64,000 nt of DNA from Oceanococcus atlanticus (GTDB lineage Bacteria; Pseudomonadota; Gammaproteobacteria; Nevskiales; Oceanococcaceae), in contig NZ_AQQV01000003.1 in the NCBI RefSeq assembly GCF_002088235.1, forward strand, positions 310,001 through 374,000. The letters run 5' to 3'. The translations under genes and the position numbers were made by a program. Below the pieces are notes generated by a model. The model saw nothing but the letters and a program-made list of their open reading frames with translations. It searched no databases and was not told where the DNA came from. Shown here piece by piece: positions 27,944 to 35,716 of the stretch. Positions within the stretch are counted from its first letter, which is position 1. The number at the start of each line of letters is the position of its first letter.

Positions 27944-27958
27944 GCGATTAGCGTGCCA
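27944..27958 (-). promoter_or_regulatory. Sigma-54 promoter of the glycine-zipper/OMP/OmpA operon
   Basis: The minus strand reads TGGCACG-CTAA-TCGC. The -24 element is a perfect TGGCACG and the GG-N10-GC spacing is exact; the -12 element has TCGC in place of TTGC. The predicted transcript start is near 27932, about 26 nt before the ATG. Confidence 0.8.
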
Positions 27959-28044
27959 ATTTGAAAAATGCTTATATAAAACAGATGGATGAGATGCCTT
28001 GATATGATGCCGGCTGCACCCATGCGTCGATGCGGTTGTGAAAC

Positions 28045-28062
28045 TGTTGCTGATTGGCGACG
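28045..28062. promoter_or_regulatory. Degenerate GlrR-type box
   Basis: TGTT-N10-GACG, six of eight positions of TGTC-N10-GACA, about 90 bp upstream of the sigma-54 promoter of the envelope operon. Weak on its own; noted because of distance and company. Confidence 0.35.
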
Positions 28063-28152
28063 TGCGGGGAAAAGCCGGCAGTGGAGCCGTCACTGGCCAT
28101 GGCTGCGGCACCATTCAAGCTGTTAAGTCACTGTTTTGTTGATGATTCGTGC

Positions 28153-28170
28153 CGTCTCTGATCAGCGACA
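28153..28170. promoter_or_regulatory. GlrR-type box, seven of eight matches
   Basis: CGTC-N10-GACA, about 195 bp upstream of the envelope-operon sigma-54 promoter. This is the same distance as the exact box at 23093 has to the BON promoter. It is also about 27 bp upstream of a plus-strand sigma-54 candidate. Confidence 0.5.
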
Positions 28171-28196
28171 GCTAAGGGCTATGGTCATCCGAGGCA

Positions 28197-28211
28197 GGGC
28201 AGTACACTTGC
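28197..28211 (+). promoter_or_regulatory. Candidate sigma-54 promoter of the steroid-reductase-like gene
   Basis: GGGCAGTACACTTGC has GG-N10-GC spacing and a good TTGC, but the first base and the CG of the -24 element differ from consensus. The implied leader is only about 13 nt with the ribosome-binding GGGGAG at its 5' end, so this could be chance. Confidence 0.35.
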
Positions 28212-28235
28212 CCCTCGGTTTTGGGGAGCACCGTA

Positions 28236-29024
28236 ATGCTGGGAATTGATGCCGCGCTATGGCACCACTACTTGCTGTTGTCCACGTTCGTGTTGTGTCC
28301 GGTGATACTGCTCGGGCTATTGTTCTTGCCAGCGGCGTACGGTCGCCATGCGCAGGGACGAAGCGCAATCTGGGGGCCGGGGATTCCCACACGCTGGTCC
28401 TGGGTCATCATGGAAATGCCTTCATCAGTGGGTTTTGCGCTGATCTATTTCTACGGTGACAAAGCCACTGATGTCGTGCCCTTACTGCTGTTCATGCTGT
28501 GGCAGGCGCACTATTTCCATCGCACGTTTGTGTTCCCGTTTCGTATCCGGGTCAAACCAGGACAGACAACGCCCGCCAGCATTCCATTGATGTCGGTCAT
28601 GACCAACAGCGTGATCGCGTTTCTTAATGCCGCCATATTGTCTTGGAGCAGCATTCGCGCCGACTACGACTTGAGTTGGTTAAGCGACCCAAGATTCATC
28701 CTCGGTATCGTGGTGTTTGCAGCGGGCTGGCATATCAACCGTAAAGCAGATGCTTTGCTGTCAGCGCTGCGCAAGCCAGGTGAGAGTGGCTACAAGATCC
28801 CGCATGGCTGGCTTTACGAACGTGTGAGCTGCCCGAATTACCTCGGTGAAATCACCATCTGGTGCGGCTGGGCGATTGCGACCTGGTCCTGGGCGGGGCT
28901 GGCATTTGTCTTTCTCACCATCGCCAATCTGGTGCCGCGTGCGTTGCAAAATCATCGCTGGTATCAGCAGCAATTCAGTAACTATCCACGGCACCGTAAA
29001 GCGATAATTCCGTTTGTACTTTAG
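28236..29024 (+). CDS. Membrane reductase of the steroid 5-alpha-reductase family
   Basis: A 262-residue protein with about six or seven hydrophobic segments. The C-terminal signature of 3-oxo-5-alpha-steroid 4-dehydrogenases is clear: HGWLYERVSCPNYLGEITIW, then NLVPRALQNHRWYQQQF and a final NYPRHRKAIIPF, which form the NADPH site. It should reduce a delta-4 or similar conjugated C=C in a steroid or other isoprenoid lipid. Bacterial members have rarely been tested. Start at ATG preceded by GGGGAG with a 7-nt gap. It is convergent with the GacA-like gene. Confidence 0.88.
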   Translation: MLGIDAALWHHYLLLSTFVLCPVILLGLLFLPAAYGRHAQGRSAIWGPGIPTRWSWVIMEMPSSVGFALIYFYGDKATDVVPLLLFMLWQAHYFHRTFVFPFRIRVKPGQTTPASIPLMSVMTNSVIAFLNAAILSWSSIRADYDLSWLSDPRFILGIVVFAAGWHINRKADALLSALRKPGESGYKIPHGWLYERVSCPNYLGEITIWCGWAIATWSWAGLAFVFLTIANLVPRALQNHRWYQQQFSNYPRHRKAIIPFVL

Positions 29025-29039
29025 ATCCGTCGCGGAGCT

Positions 29040-29687
29040 TCAGGAATCGAGCACATCGCCAACCAGACCGTGGCGGAATGCCGCGAGTGTTAGCTCCACA
29101 TCGTTGGCCACGGCAAGCTTGTCGTAAATTCGCCGCCTGTAGGTGCTGACAGTATTGGGGCTGATGTGAAGCATGTCGGCTATACGCTGGGTTGTGTGGC
29201 CAGCGGTGATTTTCAAGGCCACAGACATTTCGCGTTCCGACAGCTCATCAAACGGGGAGCGTGCAACGCCACCCACCAGGCGGGCTGAAAGATCGCCAGC
29301 AATTTCAGCCGAGATGTAGCGGCCACCAGCGTGTACGCGTCGAATGGCCTTGAGCATTTCGGTCTCTTCGCAATCCTTGCACAGAAAACCTGACGCACCG
29401 GCTGCAAACGCACGTGAAGGGTAGGGCTCGTGGGTGTGTGCCGAAACGATAATGACCTCGATATGTGGATATTCCGCCGTGATGCGCTCGGTGGCTTCTA
29501 TCCCGCCAATTCCGGGCATATTCAGATCCATCAGCACAATCGTCGGCCGCAGCGCTTCGATATAGTCCAGCGCTTCCTCACCAGTGCTGGCTTCTCCGAC
29601 CACCACAATGTCCTGCGCCTGGCTTGCCATATGCGAAATGGCACGGTGAATGATCTTGTGATCATCCACGCTCATGAGTCGAATCAA
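29040..29687 (-). CDS. NarL/FixJ-type response regulator, GacA/UvrY-like
   Basis: A 215-residue two-domain regulator. The receiver (residues 1-120) has the acidic pair Asp8-Asp9, phospho-acceptor Asp54 and switch Lys in FLCKDCEE. The LuxR-type helix-turn-helix is at about 148-210 (LSEREMSVALKITAGHTTQRIADML, then SPNTVSTYRRRIYDKL). The wording SPFDELSEREM and NDVELTLAAFRHGLV closely follows GacA/UvrY. GacA orthologues normally sit beside uvrC, which is absent, so this may be a paralogue. Its cognate kinase is not in the window. It is divergent from a secreted protease gene. Confidence 0.9.
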   Translation of the reverse strand: MIRLMSVDDHKIIHRAISHMASQAQDIVVVGEASTGEEALDYIEALRPTIVLMDLNMPGIGGIEATERITAEYPHIEVIIVSAHTHEPYPSRAFAAGASGFLCKDCEETEMLKAIRRVHAGGRYISAEIAGDLSARLVGGVARSPFDELSEREMSVALKITAGHTTQRIADMLHISPNTVSTYRRRIYDKLAVANDVELTLAAFRHGLVGDVLDS

Positions 29688-29735
29688 AAGGGCTCTCCAG
29701 CTCCACTTGGCAGCGCATACGATACGCGAATTTTA

Positions 29736-29753
29736 TGTAGTGGAATCACTACA
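29736..29753. promoter_or_regulatory. 18-bp inverted repeat resembling a GacA box
   Basis: TGTAGTGGAATCACTACA has perfect 7-bp arms. Read as TGTAGT-N6-ACTACA it has the 6-6-6 layout of the GacA/UvrY box TGTAAG-N6-CTTACA, with the outer TGTA/TACA kept. It lies 49 bp upstream of the regulator start and 95 bp upstream of the protease start. Confidence 0.65.
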
Positions 29754-29848
29754 CGACTCTACCCAAAGCGCTACATACAAGCCCGTGCTTGAGCATTAGG
29801 ATCGATTCTCGTTAGCAAGTTGCATGGGTCCTTGGACAGCCCATCGGC

Positions 29849-31165
29849 ATGACGCCAAAACATGATCGCGCACGGAATGCGGTGCTGACGCCAAATTTCA
29901 ATTTCAAACTGGGGAAGGTTTTGAAAGCACTTCAAAAAGCGGTGGCTGCGGCAGTGATGCTGGGAGCCTCGGCAACAGCGAGCGCGGGTCTGTTTTCCAA
30001 TTCCAAAGATGTCTACATCGTGCAGTTCAATGATCAGCTTCCGCTGGGTCAGACGGTCAGTAACCTGACCGGCACCGTTCTGGGCCTGGTTGGTCTCGAC
30101 AATGCACTGTTTGAGTACGACACCGTATTGCAGGGTTTTGCAGCCGCTCTGACGCCTCAACAGGTGCGCTTGCTTGAAGGCCTGCCGCTCATTAAATCGG
30201 TCGAAAAAGATCGCGTTGTGCAGGCTGGTGCGGTTCAGAACAACCCTGTTTGGGGTCTGGACCGGGTCGACGAAACCGACCGCCCCATGGATGGCGAATA
30301 CGCCTACGTTGATAGCGCCGGTGCTGGCGTTCATGTCTACATCATCGACACGGGCATCAACCCTAACCATCAGGAATTTACGGGCCGCGTAGGCGCCGGT
30401 CAGAACTTTGTCAGTTCTGGTCCGCTCGATGGCCTGCTTGGCGGTTTGCTTGGTGGCCTGCTGCCGCTTGACTTGCTCGGCGGTGAAGTTGACCCGGACA
30501 ACTGGGAAGACTGCAACGGCCACGGCACTCATGTTGCTGGCACCGCTGCCGGAACTCAGTATGGCGTTGCCAAGCTGGCGACTGTGCATGCCGTGCGCGT
30601 ACTCAACTGCGCCGGTTCGGGCACGGGTTCGGCGGTGATCGCCGGTATCGAGTGGGTGGCCGAAAACGCTGAATACCCTGCGGTTGTGAATCTCAGCTTG
30701 GGTGGCGGCGCTTCGGATGCCGAAGACCAGGCCATTGCCAATCTGTTCAATGCGAATGTGTTGCCGGTTGTCGCCGCTGGCAATGACAATGCGGACGCGT
30801 GCAGCACGTCGCCCGCTCGCGCTCCCGAAGCTGTGACCGTTGCCTCGACGGCGAGTGACGACTCGGAATCCAGCTTCAGTAACCATGGAACCTGTGTGGA
30901 TATTTATGCCCCAGGCTCCAGCATCGTTTCAGCCGACTATGCAAACAATAGCGGAACGGCGAATCTCAGTGGCACATCGATGGCCTCCCCCCATGTTGCT
31001 GGTGCAGCGGCGCTGATTTTGGGCGAAACCCCCAGTCTGAATTCAGCGGACGTAGCTGCTGCTTTGATCAGTAACGCGACGGTGGGCAAGGTTGCTCGTA
31101 GTCCAGCCGGTGCCGGCACGCCCAATCTACTGTTGAATACTTTTCCTCAAGGTACCAAACAGTAA
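29849..31165 (+). CDS. Secreted subtilisin-like serine protease (S8, proteinase-K type)
   Basis: A 438-residue preproenzyme. A signal-like stretch ends SATASAG near residue 47. An I9 inhibitor propeptide covers about residues 54-125. The catalytic triad is Asp167 (YIIDTGI), His225 (NGHGTHVAG) and Ser376 (SGTSMASPH), with oxyanion Asn311. Residues 191-212 form a Gly/Leu-rich insertion just before the His region that is not typical of the family. The N-terminus before the signal is long (about 25 residues); a TTG at 29921 could be the real start. A terminator follows at 31221. Confidence 0.93.
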   Translation: MTPKHDRARNAVLTPNFNFKLGKVLKALQKAVAAAVMLGASATASAGLFSNSKDVYIVQFNDQLPLGQTVSNLTGTVLGLVGLDNALFEYDTVLQGFAAALTPQQVRLLEGLPLIKSVEKDRVVQAGAVQNNPVWGLDRVDETDRPMDGEYAYVDSAGAGVHVYIIDTGINPNHQEFTGRVGAGQNFVSSGPLDGLLGGLLGGLLPLDLLGGEVDPDNWEDCNGHGTHVAGTAAGTQYGVAKLATVHAVRVLNCAGSGTGSAVIAGIEWVAENAEYPAVVNLSLGGGASDAEDQAIANLFNANVLPVVAAGNDNADACSTSPARAPEAVTVASTASDDSESSFSNHGTCVDIYAPGSSIVSADYANNSGTANLSGTSMASPHVAGAAALILGETPSLNSADVAAALISNATVGKVARSPAGAGTPNLLLNTFPQGTKQ

Positions 31166-31220
31166 GTCGACACCACATACTGGCCTGCGCGCCGGTGTGA
31201 CACACCACTGAGATGTTTAT

Positions 31221-31245
31221 GCCCCGCTACGGCGGGGCTTTTTTT
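31221..31245 (+). terminator. Rho-independent terminator of the protease gene
   Basis: Seven-bp stem GCCCCGC/GCGGGGC with a TACG loop followed by seven T, 55 bp after the protease stop. Confidence 0.9.
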
Positions 31246-31291
31246 GCCCGCTCAGGCTTGTTTTTGTCGGCCCAGGGATTATGGTTGGCGC

Positions 31292-31645
31292 ATGAAATGT
31301 CTCATTGCGTCTGTGCTGTTTGTGGGCTCGGCATCAACGGTGTTCGCGGACACTCCACGTCAGGTCGACTACCAATTCTGGGAAAACGCCAAGTTGGCCG
31401 GGCGCGCTCTGGCCTGTGGTGACGCCGCAGGCAAGGCAAGTATCCGCAGTGCCAGCCGCAGGTTAAGTCATGCGCTGGGCAGCGAACATACTGAATCGCA
31501 GTGGATGCAACGCTTTGATGACAAAGTCAGGCTTCATCACCGCTTTGCGCTGCGCGCCAGCCCGGAGCATCGCGGTTGTGACCGCAATGCCAACGCCATT
31601 AAAGATAGCCTGCGGCGGACCCGCGTGATCGCACCGCAACCCTAG
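31292..31645 (+). CDS. Small secreted protein of unknown function
   Basis: A 117-residue protein starting MKCLIASVLFVGSASTVFA, a signal peptide. The mature part is basic and helical with two Cys (ALACGDAAGK and HRGCDRN) that could pair in the periplasm. No family is recognised. It lies after the protease terminator and is convergent with the alpha/beta hydrolase gene. An upstream in-frame ATG at 31244 would put codons inside the terminator and is unlikely. Confidence 0.65.
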   Translation: MKCLIASVLFVGSASTVFADTPRQVDYQFWENAKLAGRALACGDAAGKASIRSASRRLSHALGSEHTESQWMQRFDDKVRLHHRFALRASPEHRGCDRNANAIKDSLRRTRVIAPQP

Positions 31646-31670
31646 AACACCGAGCCTGGCGGCAGGCTGC

Positions 31671-32573
31671 TTAGCGCCCTGTGAGGGCGCGCTGGAAGAA
31701 GTCCAATTGATCGGCCAGTGCACGCTCACGATCTTTTCCGACGTAAATATCAAAGTGGCCGATGTCGTACTGCTTCAATTCGACGTTCGGTCCGGCTTTG
31801 CGCGCAAGCTTTACCGCCGCGGCGGCCGGCGCAACACTGTCTTTGGTGCAGGCCTGAATAAGGATCGGGCATGCCAGCTTACGTGCTTTGGTGATCGGTC
31901 TATAGGTGGCCAGATAAAGGGCCAGCCGTGCGCTCATTTCATTGCACCAGCCGGACGGCGTTATCGCACCGTAACCACTGAGCGCATCATGGCTGCTCAT
32001 CGCCGCAAACTCACCCGGAGCGGCAACCAGGGGCACGGTGATGGGCTGCATGCCGAGCAGCCCGCGAAGTTGATCAACGCTGCCATATGCGGCCAGTTTG
32101 GCAAGGCGACCGACGCCTGCGTAACGGACCATCTCCAGCGATGCGGCCAGACCGTCAACCATGGGCCCTTGCGCAGACGCCGCTGCGATGCTGGCGTCGT
32201 TGGCTGCGGTGGTGAGCACATGGCCACCGGAGAATGAGGTGCCCCACAAACCCACGCGAGCCGGATCCACACCGGGCAACTCGCGCGCGAAAGCGACGGC
32301 GGCACGCCAATCCTGCAATTGTCGCGAGATGCTCAGCAGTTGGCGTGGCTCACCGTCGCTGGCACCGAAATGACGATAATCGAACAGCAACACCGTGAAG
32401 CCATGATCGGCAAATACGGTCGCGAAGGGCTCCAGGCCTGCGTCACGTGTTCCACCCAAACCATGGGCCATCACGATGACCGCGCGATTGGGCTCTGTCG
32501 GGGTATACAACCAGGCGCGGCATTGTGTGCCCTGGCTGGAAAACTCGATGTCGCTGCGTGCGTGCTGGGTCAT
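31671..32573 (-). CDS. Alpha/beta hydrolase
   Basis: A 300-residue cytosolic alpha/beta hydrolase. AHGLGGTRDAGLEPFA holds the oxyanion HG motif, the nucleophile Ser is in GLWGTSFSGGH, the acid probably in QACTKDSVAP and the His in YDIGHFDIYVG. It is similar to DLH-like acyl-peptidase/esterase hydrolases with no fixed substrate. A longer frame to 32873 overlaps the upstream deacetylase and is not supported; AAGG precedes this ATG. Last gene of a minus-strand block with deacetylase, glycosyltransferase and sulfotransferase. Confidence 0.85.
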   Translation of the reverse strand: MTQHARSDIEFSSQGTQCRAWLYTPTEPNRAVIVMAHGLGGTRDAGLEPFATVFADHGFTVLLFDYRHFGASDGEPRQLLSISRQLQDWRAAVAFARELPGVDPARVGLWGTSFSGGHVLTTAANDASIAAASAQGPMVDGLAASLEMVRYAGVGRLAKLAAYGSVDQLRGLLGMQPITVPLVAAPGEFAAMSSHDALSGYGAITPSGWCNEMSARLALYLATYRPITKARKLACPILIQACTKDSVAPAAAAVKLARKAGPNVELKQYDIGHFDIYVGKDRERALADQLDFFQRALTGR

Positions 32574-32644
32574 GGTGCGGCCTTGCTGATGTGTTGTAGT
32601 GGGTGTCTCGTCCAGCGCGCAGTGTACTGTGCCTCGCGCGGTGG

Positions 32645-33346
32645 CTAAAGCGCAGGGCGTGTCGCGCCGATCTGCGCCATCAGTGCGCGCAAATCCTTGC
32701 CGAGGCGCAGCTGCAGGTCCTGCGGGTGTATGGCAATGCGCAAGGGCAGATGCCCTACCTGGGCCAGTGCCAACTGGGTGCGATTCCAGGCCCGCAGTGC
32801 ATGTTCGCGGAGACTGGTGTCCGCTTCGAAGCCTAGCAGGGCCTGGTGTTCGAGCCGACCCTGGTCCACACACAATTCACCGCGGGTGATTTCGACACGT
32901 CGATAGCCCGTGCTCTTCAGCTCCGCGAAGGCGATCTGACCCAAAGCCCATGCGGGGGGTACGTAAACCTGAGGCTTACCCAGTTCCTGATCGACAAACC
33001 ATTGGGCGGCATCGCGCATAAGCTGGCCGATTTCGTTTGCATCCAGCGCCAGATGCTCCGCTACGTCGCGCGACACCAAAGCGGCATGCACGCGATGGCG
33101 CCAACCTCGAATCTGCCGTGCGCGGTGAAACCAGCCATGTGCGGCCAACTCGTGACCGCTGGCTTGCCAGTCTCGCAGCACCGCAATCTGGTCGGCTGTC
33201 CAGCGCTGTCCTGGCACAACCAGAAGCCGGACGTTGCCCAGCGCATGTCTATCCACCAGGCTCAAAATATCAGCCACCTGGCGCAAGGTGTGCGGCATCA
33301 CATCATGAATGGACAGTCGGGTATCAAGGCGGATCGGCGCGCTCAT
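32645..33346 (-). CDS. Polysaccharide deacetylase family protein (DUF2334-like)
   Basis: A 233-residue protein of the carbohydrate esterase 4 superfamily. SIHDVMP near residue 12 gives the metal/catalytic Asp motif, and GHELAAHGWFHR gives the HxxxH-type metal ligands. The barrel end IHPQDLQLR supplies the last His. This layout matches DUF2334 deacetylases rather than NodB proper. The start ATG overlaps the stop of the glycosyltransferase gene (ATGA). Together they suggest deacetylation of a glycan or glycolipid made by the neighbours. Confidence 0.82.
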   Translation of the reverse strand: MSAPIRLDTRLSIHDVMPHTLRQVADILSLVDRHALGNVRLLVVPGQRWTADQIAVLRDWQASGHELAAHGWFHRARQIRGWRHRVHAALVSRDVAEHLALDANEIGQLMRDAAQWFVDQELGKPQVYVPPAWALGQIAFAELKSTGYRRVEITRGELCVDQGRLEHQALLGFEADTSLREHALRAWNRTQLALAQVGHLPLRIAIHPQDLQLRLGKDLRALMAQIGATRPAL

Positions 33347-34488
33347 GTGAGGTGACGACGGACCAAGGTGATCCATTGTTCAACCGTTTCCTGATTGAGC
33401 CGTTCGGCCGCCTCGCGGGCCTGTCGGGCGCGCGTCTGCCATTGGCTGGCCGGCAACGCTTGCACCCGACGTAAGGCGCTGGTCACGCTCTCATCACGGG
33501 TTTGTACTAACAAACCGTCACGCAGTTTGGGCCAGTCATGTATGCCCGCGCCTTCGGCGACCAGTGCAGGGCGCCCCCGGGCCATGGCTTCCAGCGCGAT
33601 GGTGCCAAAGGTTTCCAATGCCGATGGCAGGACCAGAAGATCGCACTCATCCATCAACGCGCGCAGTTCCGGACGGCTCAGCCAACCCCAGAACTGGACA
33701 TTGGGCAGATCACGCGCCTGACGCTCCAGCTTGCGGCGCAGGGGGCCGTCGCCGGCGATGGAAAACTGAATGTGCGGTAGCTGTCGCGCGGCCGCCACCA
33801 CGTCCGCGACATTTTTCTCCGGTGCAAGGCGTCCGGCAAACAGCACGTGGCGCAGGCTGGCGCGATGGGCCAGGCGCGGCACGTCGAGAAAACACGGCGC
33901 GAGCGGCGTGCCCATCACATCGGTCTGGCGTGCACCAAGCCGCTCGACCGTTTCTATCAGCGCACGGTTGTGAACCATCACGCTACGGCTATGACGGCAC
34001 AGTACGCTGTTGGTCAGCGTCAGGTAGCCATTGGCGACACGGCGCGAAAGCGGGTTCCAGTAAAGCCGGGAAAGCTCTTCGAACTGGGTGTGAAACGCGC
34101 TTAGAAAGCTGCAGCCAAAACGCTTGGCCAAGGACAGGCCGAGCAAACCAAAGGGCCCCGGTGTGATGGCAATCACCACATCGGGCTGCTGGGCGGCAAA
34201 CTGTGCCCACAATTTAGGCACATTGGGAGTGAGCAGTTTTTGCGTGGGATCACCGGGCAGCGGCAGCGCCATCTGCAAACGCTTTTTCAGATGGGGTTGG
34301 TACAGATCGGCCACAACACCGTGCGCGCGCAGGTGGTGGCACAGATCCTGGTAGTAGCTGCCGGCGCCGTTGCGTTCGGGCAGTGCGTCGGAAAAAAAAG
34401 CAATGCGCAAAGGACGCTGTACGCGGGCGCTGGCATGTTGAACCAGTCCCAGCGCCGGGGATGCGGGCAGGGCAAGAGGAGAGTCCAT
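33343..34488 (-). CDS. Family 4 glycosyltransferase
   Basis: A 381-residue GT-B retaining glycosyltransferase. The N-domain starts IAFFSDALPERNGAGSYYQDL with the acceptor-loop GAG. The C-domain has the sugar-nucleotide region FAGRLAPEKNV and the E-x7-E motif in ETFGTIALEAMARGRPAL. It is near the MgtA/PimB-type enzymes that glycosylate lipids. I use the ATG at 34488; a TTG at 34494 would overlap the sulfotransferase stop. The donor sugar cannot be told. Confidence 0.9.
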   Translation of the reverse strand: MDSPLALPASPALGLVQHASARVQRPLRIAFFSDALPERNGAGSYYQDLCHHLRAHGVVADLYQPHLKKRLQMALPLPGDPTQKLLTPNVPKLWAQFAAQQPDVVIAITPGPFGLLGLSLAKRFGCSFLSAFHTQFEELSRLYWNPLSRRVANGYLTLTNSVLCRHSRSVMVHNRALIETVERLGARQTDVMGTPLAPCFLDVPRLAHRASLRHVLFAGRLAPEKNVADVVAAARQLPHIQFSIAGDGPLRRKLERQARDLPNVQFWGWLSRPELRALMDECDLLVLPSALETFGTIALEAMARGRPALVAEGAGIHDWPKLRDGLLVQTRDESVTSALRRVQALPASQWQTRARQAREAAERLNQETVEQWITLVRRHLT

Positions 34489-34490
34489 GA

Positions 34491-35645
34491 TCAAGAGGCC
34501 TTGTTCTGCGACGGGTAGGTGGCGGCTTTGAGTGCTTGATAAGCACGATGTGTTTCGGCATCGGCGCGCAGTTTTTTGGCGTGCTGATGTGGGCTAGACG
34601 TGGCCGACGTGGCAGCGCATTGCGCTTCGAGCTGGATGAGTAACTCCGCGTCCAATGGCAGCGCCAACTCGCGCGCTAGACGGGCGATCTCAGCCGGGCC
34701 ATCAAGGCGCAGCGCATCCATGTCAACCACGCTGCTGCGCGTGCCATAGCGCTGCATATGCTCAAGCAGATGTTGATATTGCTCGCGGTACATTCGGGCA
34801 AAGCGTTGCTGAATCAATCGCTCATCAGGATCGACACCGAACAGCGCCTGGCCCTCGCGGATGGCACTGAGTTGAGAGCTCAAACCGGCATCGGGATCGC
34901 GGATGCACAGCACGAAACGCGCATCGGGAAACAGTTTGGCCAACGGCTGTGCCCAGGCGCCGAATGCGGCGTTTTTGGACAGCAAACGACGCGGGTCCTG
35001 ATACAGATGTTTTTGCAACATGCGGCGGTAGAAGGTGAGCAGCTCTTCGCGCTCAGCATCGGGCATGCCGCCTGGACGCGTTAAGCCCCACACGGATTCG
35101 CTGTAGGGAAACGCCAGCACCGCCAGAAAACAACCAGCGGCGGGAAGCAGGGTGAGATAGTCCTCTTCGGCCGCATCCAGGCCTATCTCATGGATATCGT
35201 CCAGCGAACCGGCCAGGCTCCGGGTGAGATAGGAAAGGGCGCGCGAGGCCAAGCCGCCCAAACGCTGATCGGCTCGGCTCAGCGCATCAATCAGCCGGCG
35301 CTGTGAGATCGATGGCGCCAGGACCGCCTGCCACAAACTGAAGGTCGACCATTGGCTCTGATCACGCGCCAGCGTGCGGTGTAAAAAGGTGGTGCCGCTG
35401 CGCGGTAACCCGAGGATGAACACGGGCTGTTCGATGTCGACATCACGATATTCGGCAAACAGCAGCTCATCCAGCGCAAAGCCGAGCCAGTGGGTCGCCT
35501 GCAGCAGCAGATACGGCGGCACACCCACGGCCAGCGCGGCAACGCGGCGGGCCGAAAGCGGGGCGCCCGGATGCTGACCGGGCCGGATGGCGCGCGCCAG
35601 CCAATCGGCGTGGGCGCGCAGACTGCGCTGAGCGTTGGCCTTCAT
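34491..35645 (-). CDS. PAPS-dependent sulfotransferase
   Basis: A 384-residue sulfotransferase that should move sulfate from 3'-phosphoadenylyl sulfate to an alcohol or sugar. LGLPRSGTTFLHR (about residues 78-90) is the 5'-phosphosulfate loop and FVLCIRDPDAGLSSQ the 3'-phosphate-binding region. Homologues are common in marine and mycobacterial sulfolipid loci. It sits directly upstream of a glycosyltransferase (2-bp gap) and 71 bp downstream of a lipase-type hydrolase, so a sulfated glycolipid is a reasonable guess. Confidence 0.88.
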   Translation of the reverse strand: MKANAQRSLRAHADWLARAIRPGQHPGAPLSARRVAALAVGVPPYLLLQATHWLGFALDELLFAEYRDVDIEQPVFILGLPRSGTTFLHRTLARDQSQWSTFSLWQAVLAPSISQRRLIDALSRADQRLGGLASRALSYLTRSLAGSLDDIHEIGLDAAEEDYLTLLPAAGCFLAVLAFPYSESVWGLTRPGGMPDAEREELLTFYRRMLQKHLYQDPRRLLSKNAAFGAWAQPLAKLFPDARFVLCIRDPDAGLSSQLSAIREGQALFGVDPDERLIQQRFARMYREQYQHLLEHMQRYGTRSSVVDMDALRLDGPAEIARLARELALPLDAELLIQLEAQCAATSATSSPHQHAKKLRADAETHRAYQALKAATYPSQNKAS

Positions 35646-35716
35646 GGGCGCGCATGTTGGCCCCGCGATGTTTCAGGCAGATGACGGCCGCACACAGCCG
35701 TCATCGCAACGACATG

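Larger units (their letters stand above)
27907..28235. other. 329-bp regulatory intergenic region
   Basis: This gap lies between the minus-strand envelope operon and the plus-strand steroid-reductase-like gene. It contains a strong sigma-54 promoter for the operon, an AT-rich stretch at 27960-27985, two degenerate GlrR boxes and a weaker plus-strand sigma-54 candidate. I see no plausible coding frame in it. Confidence 0.7.

Noticed and set aside
29771-30886. A 371-codon minus-strand frame opposite the subtilase
   Set aside because: The plus strand encodes a complete protease with its triad; the minus frame has shadow composition.
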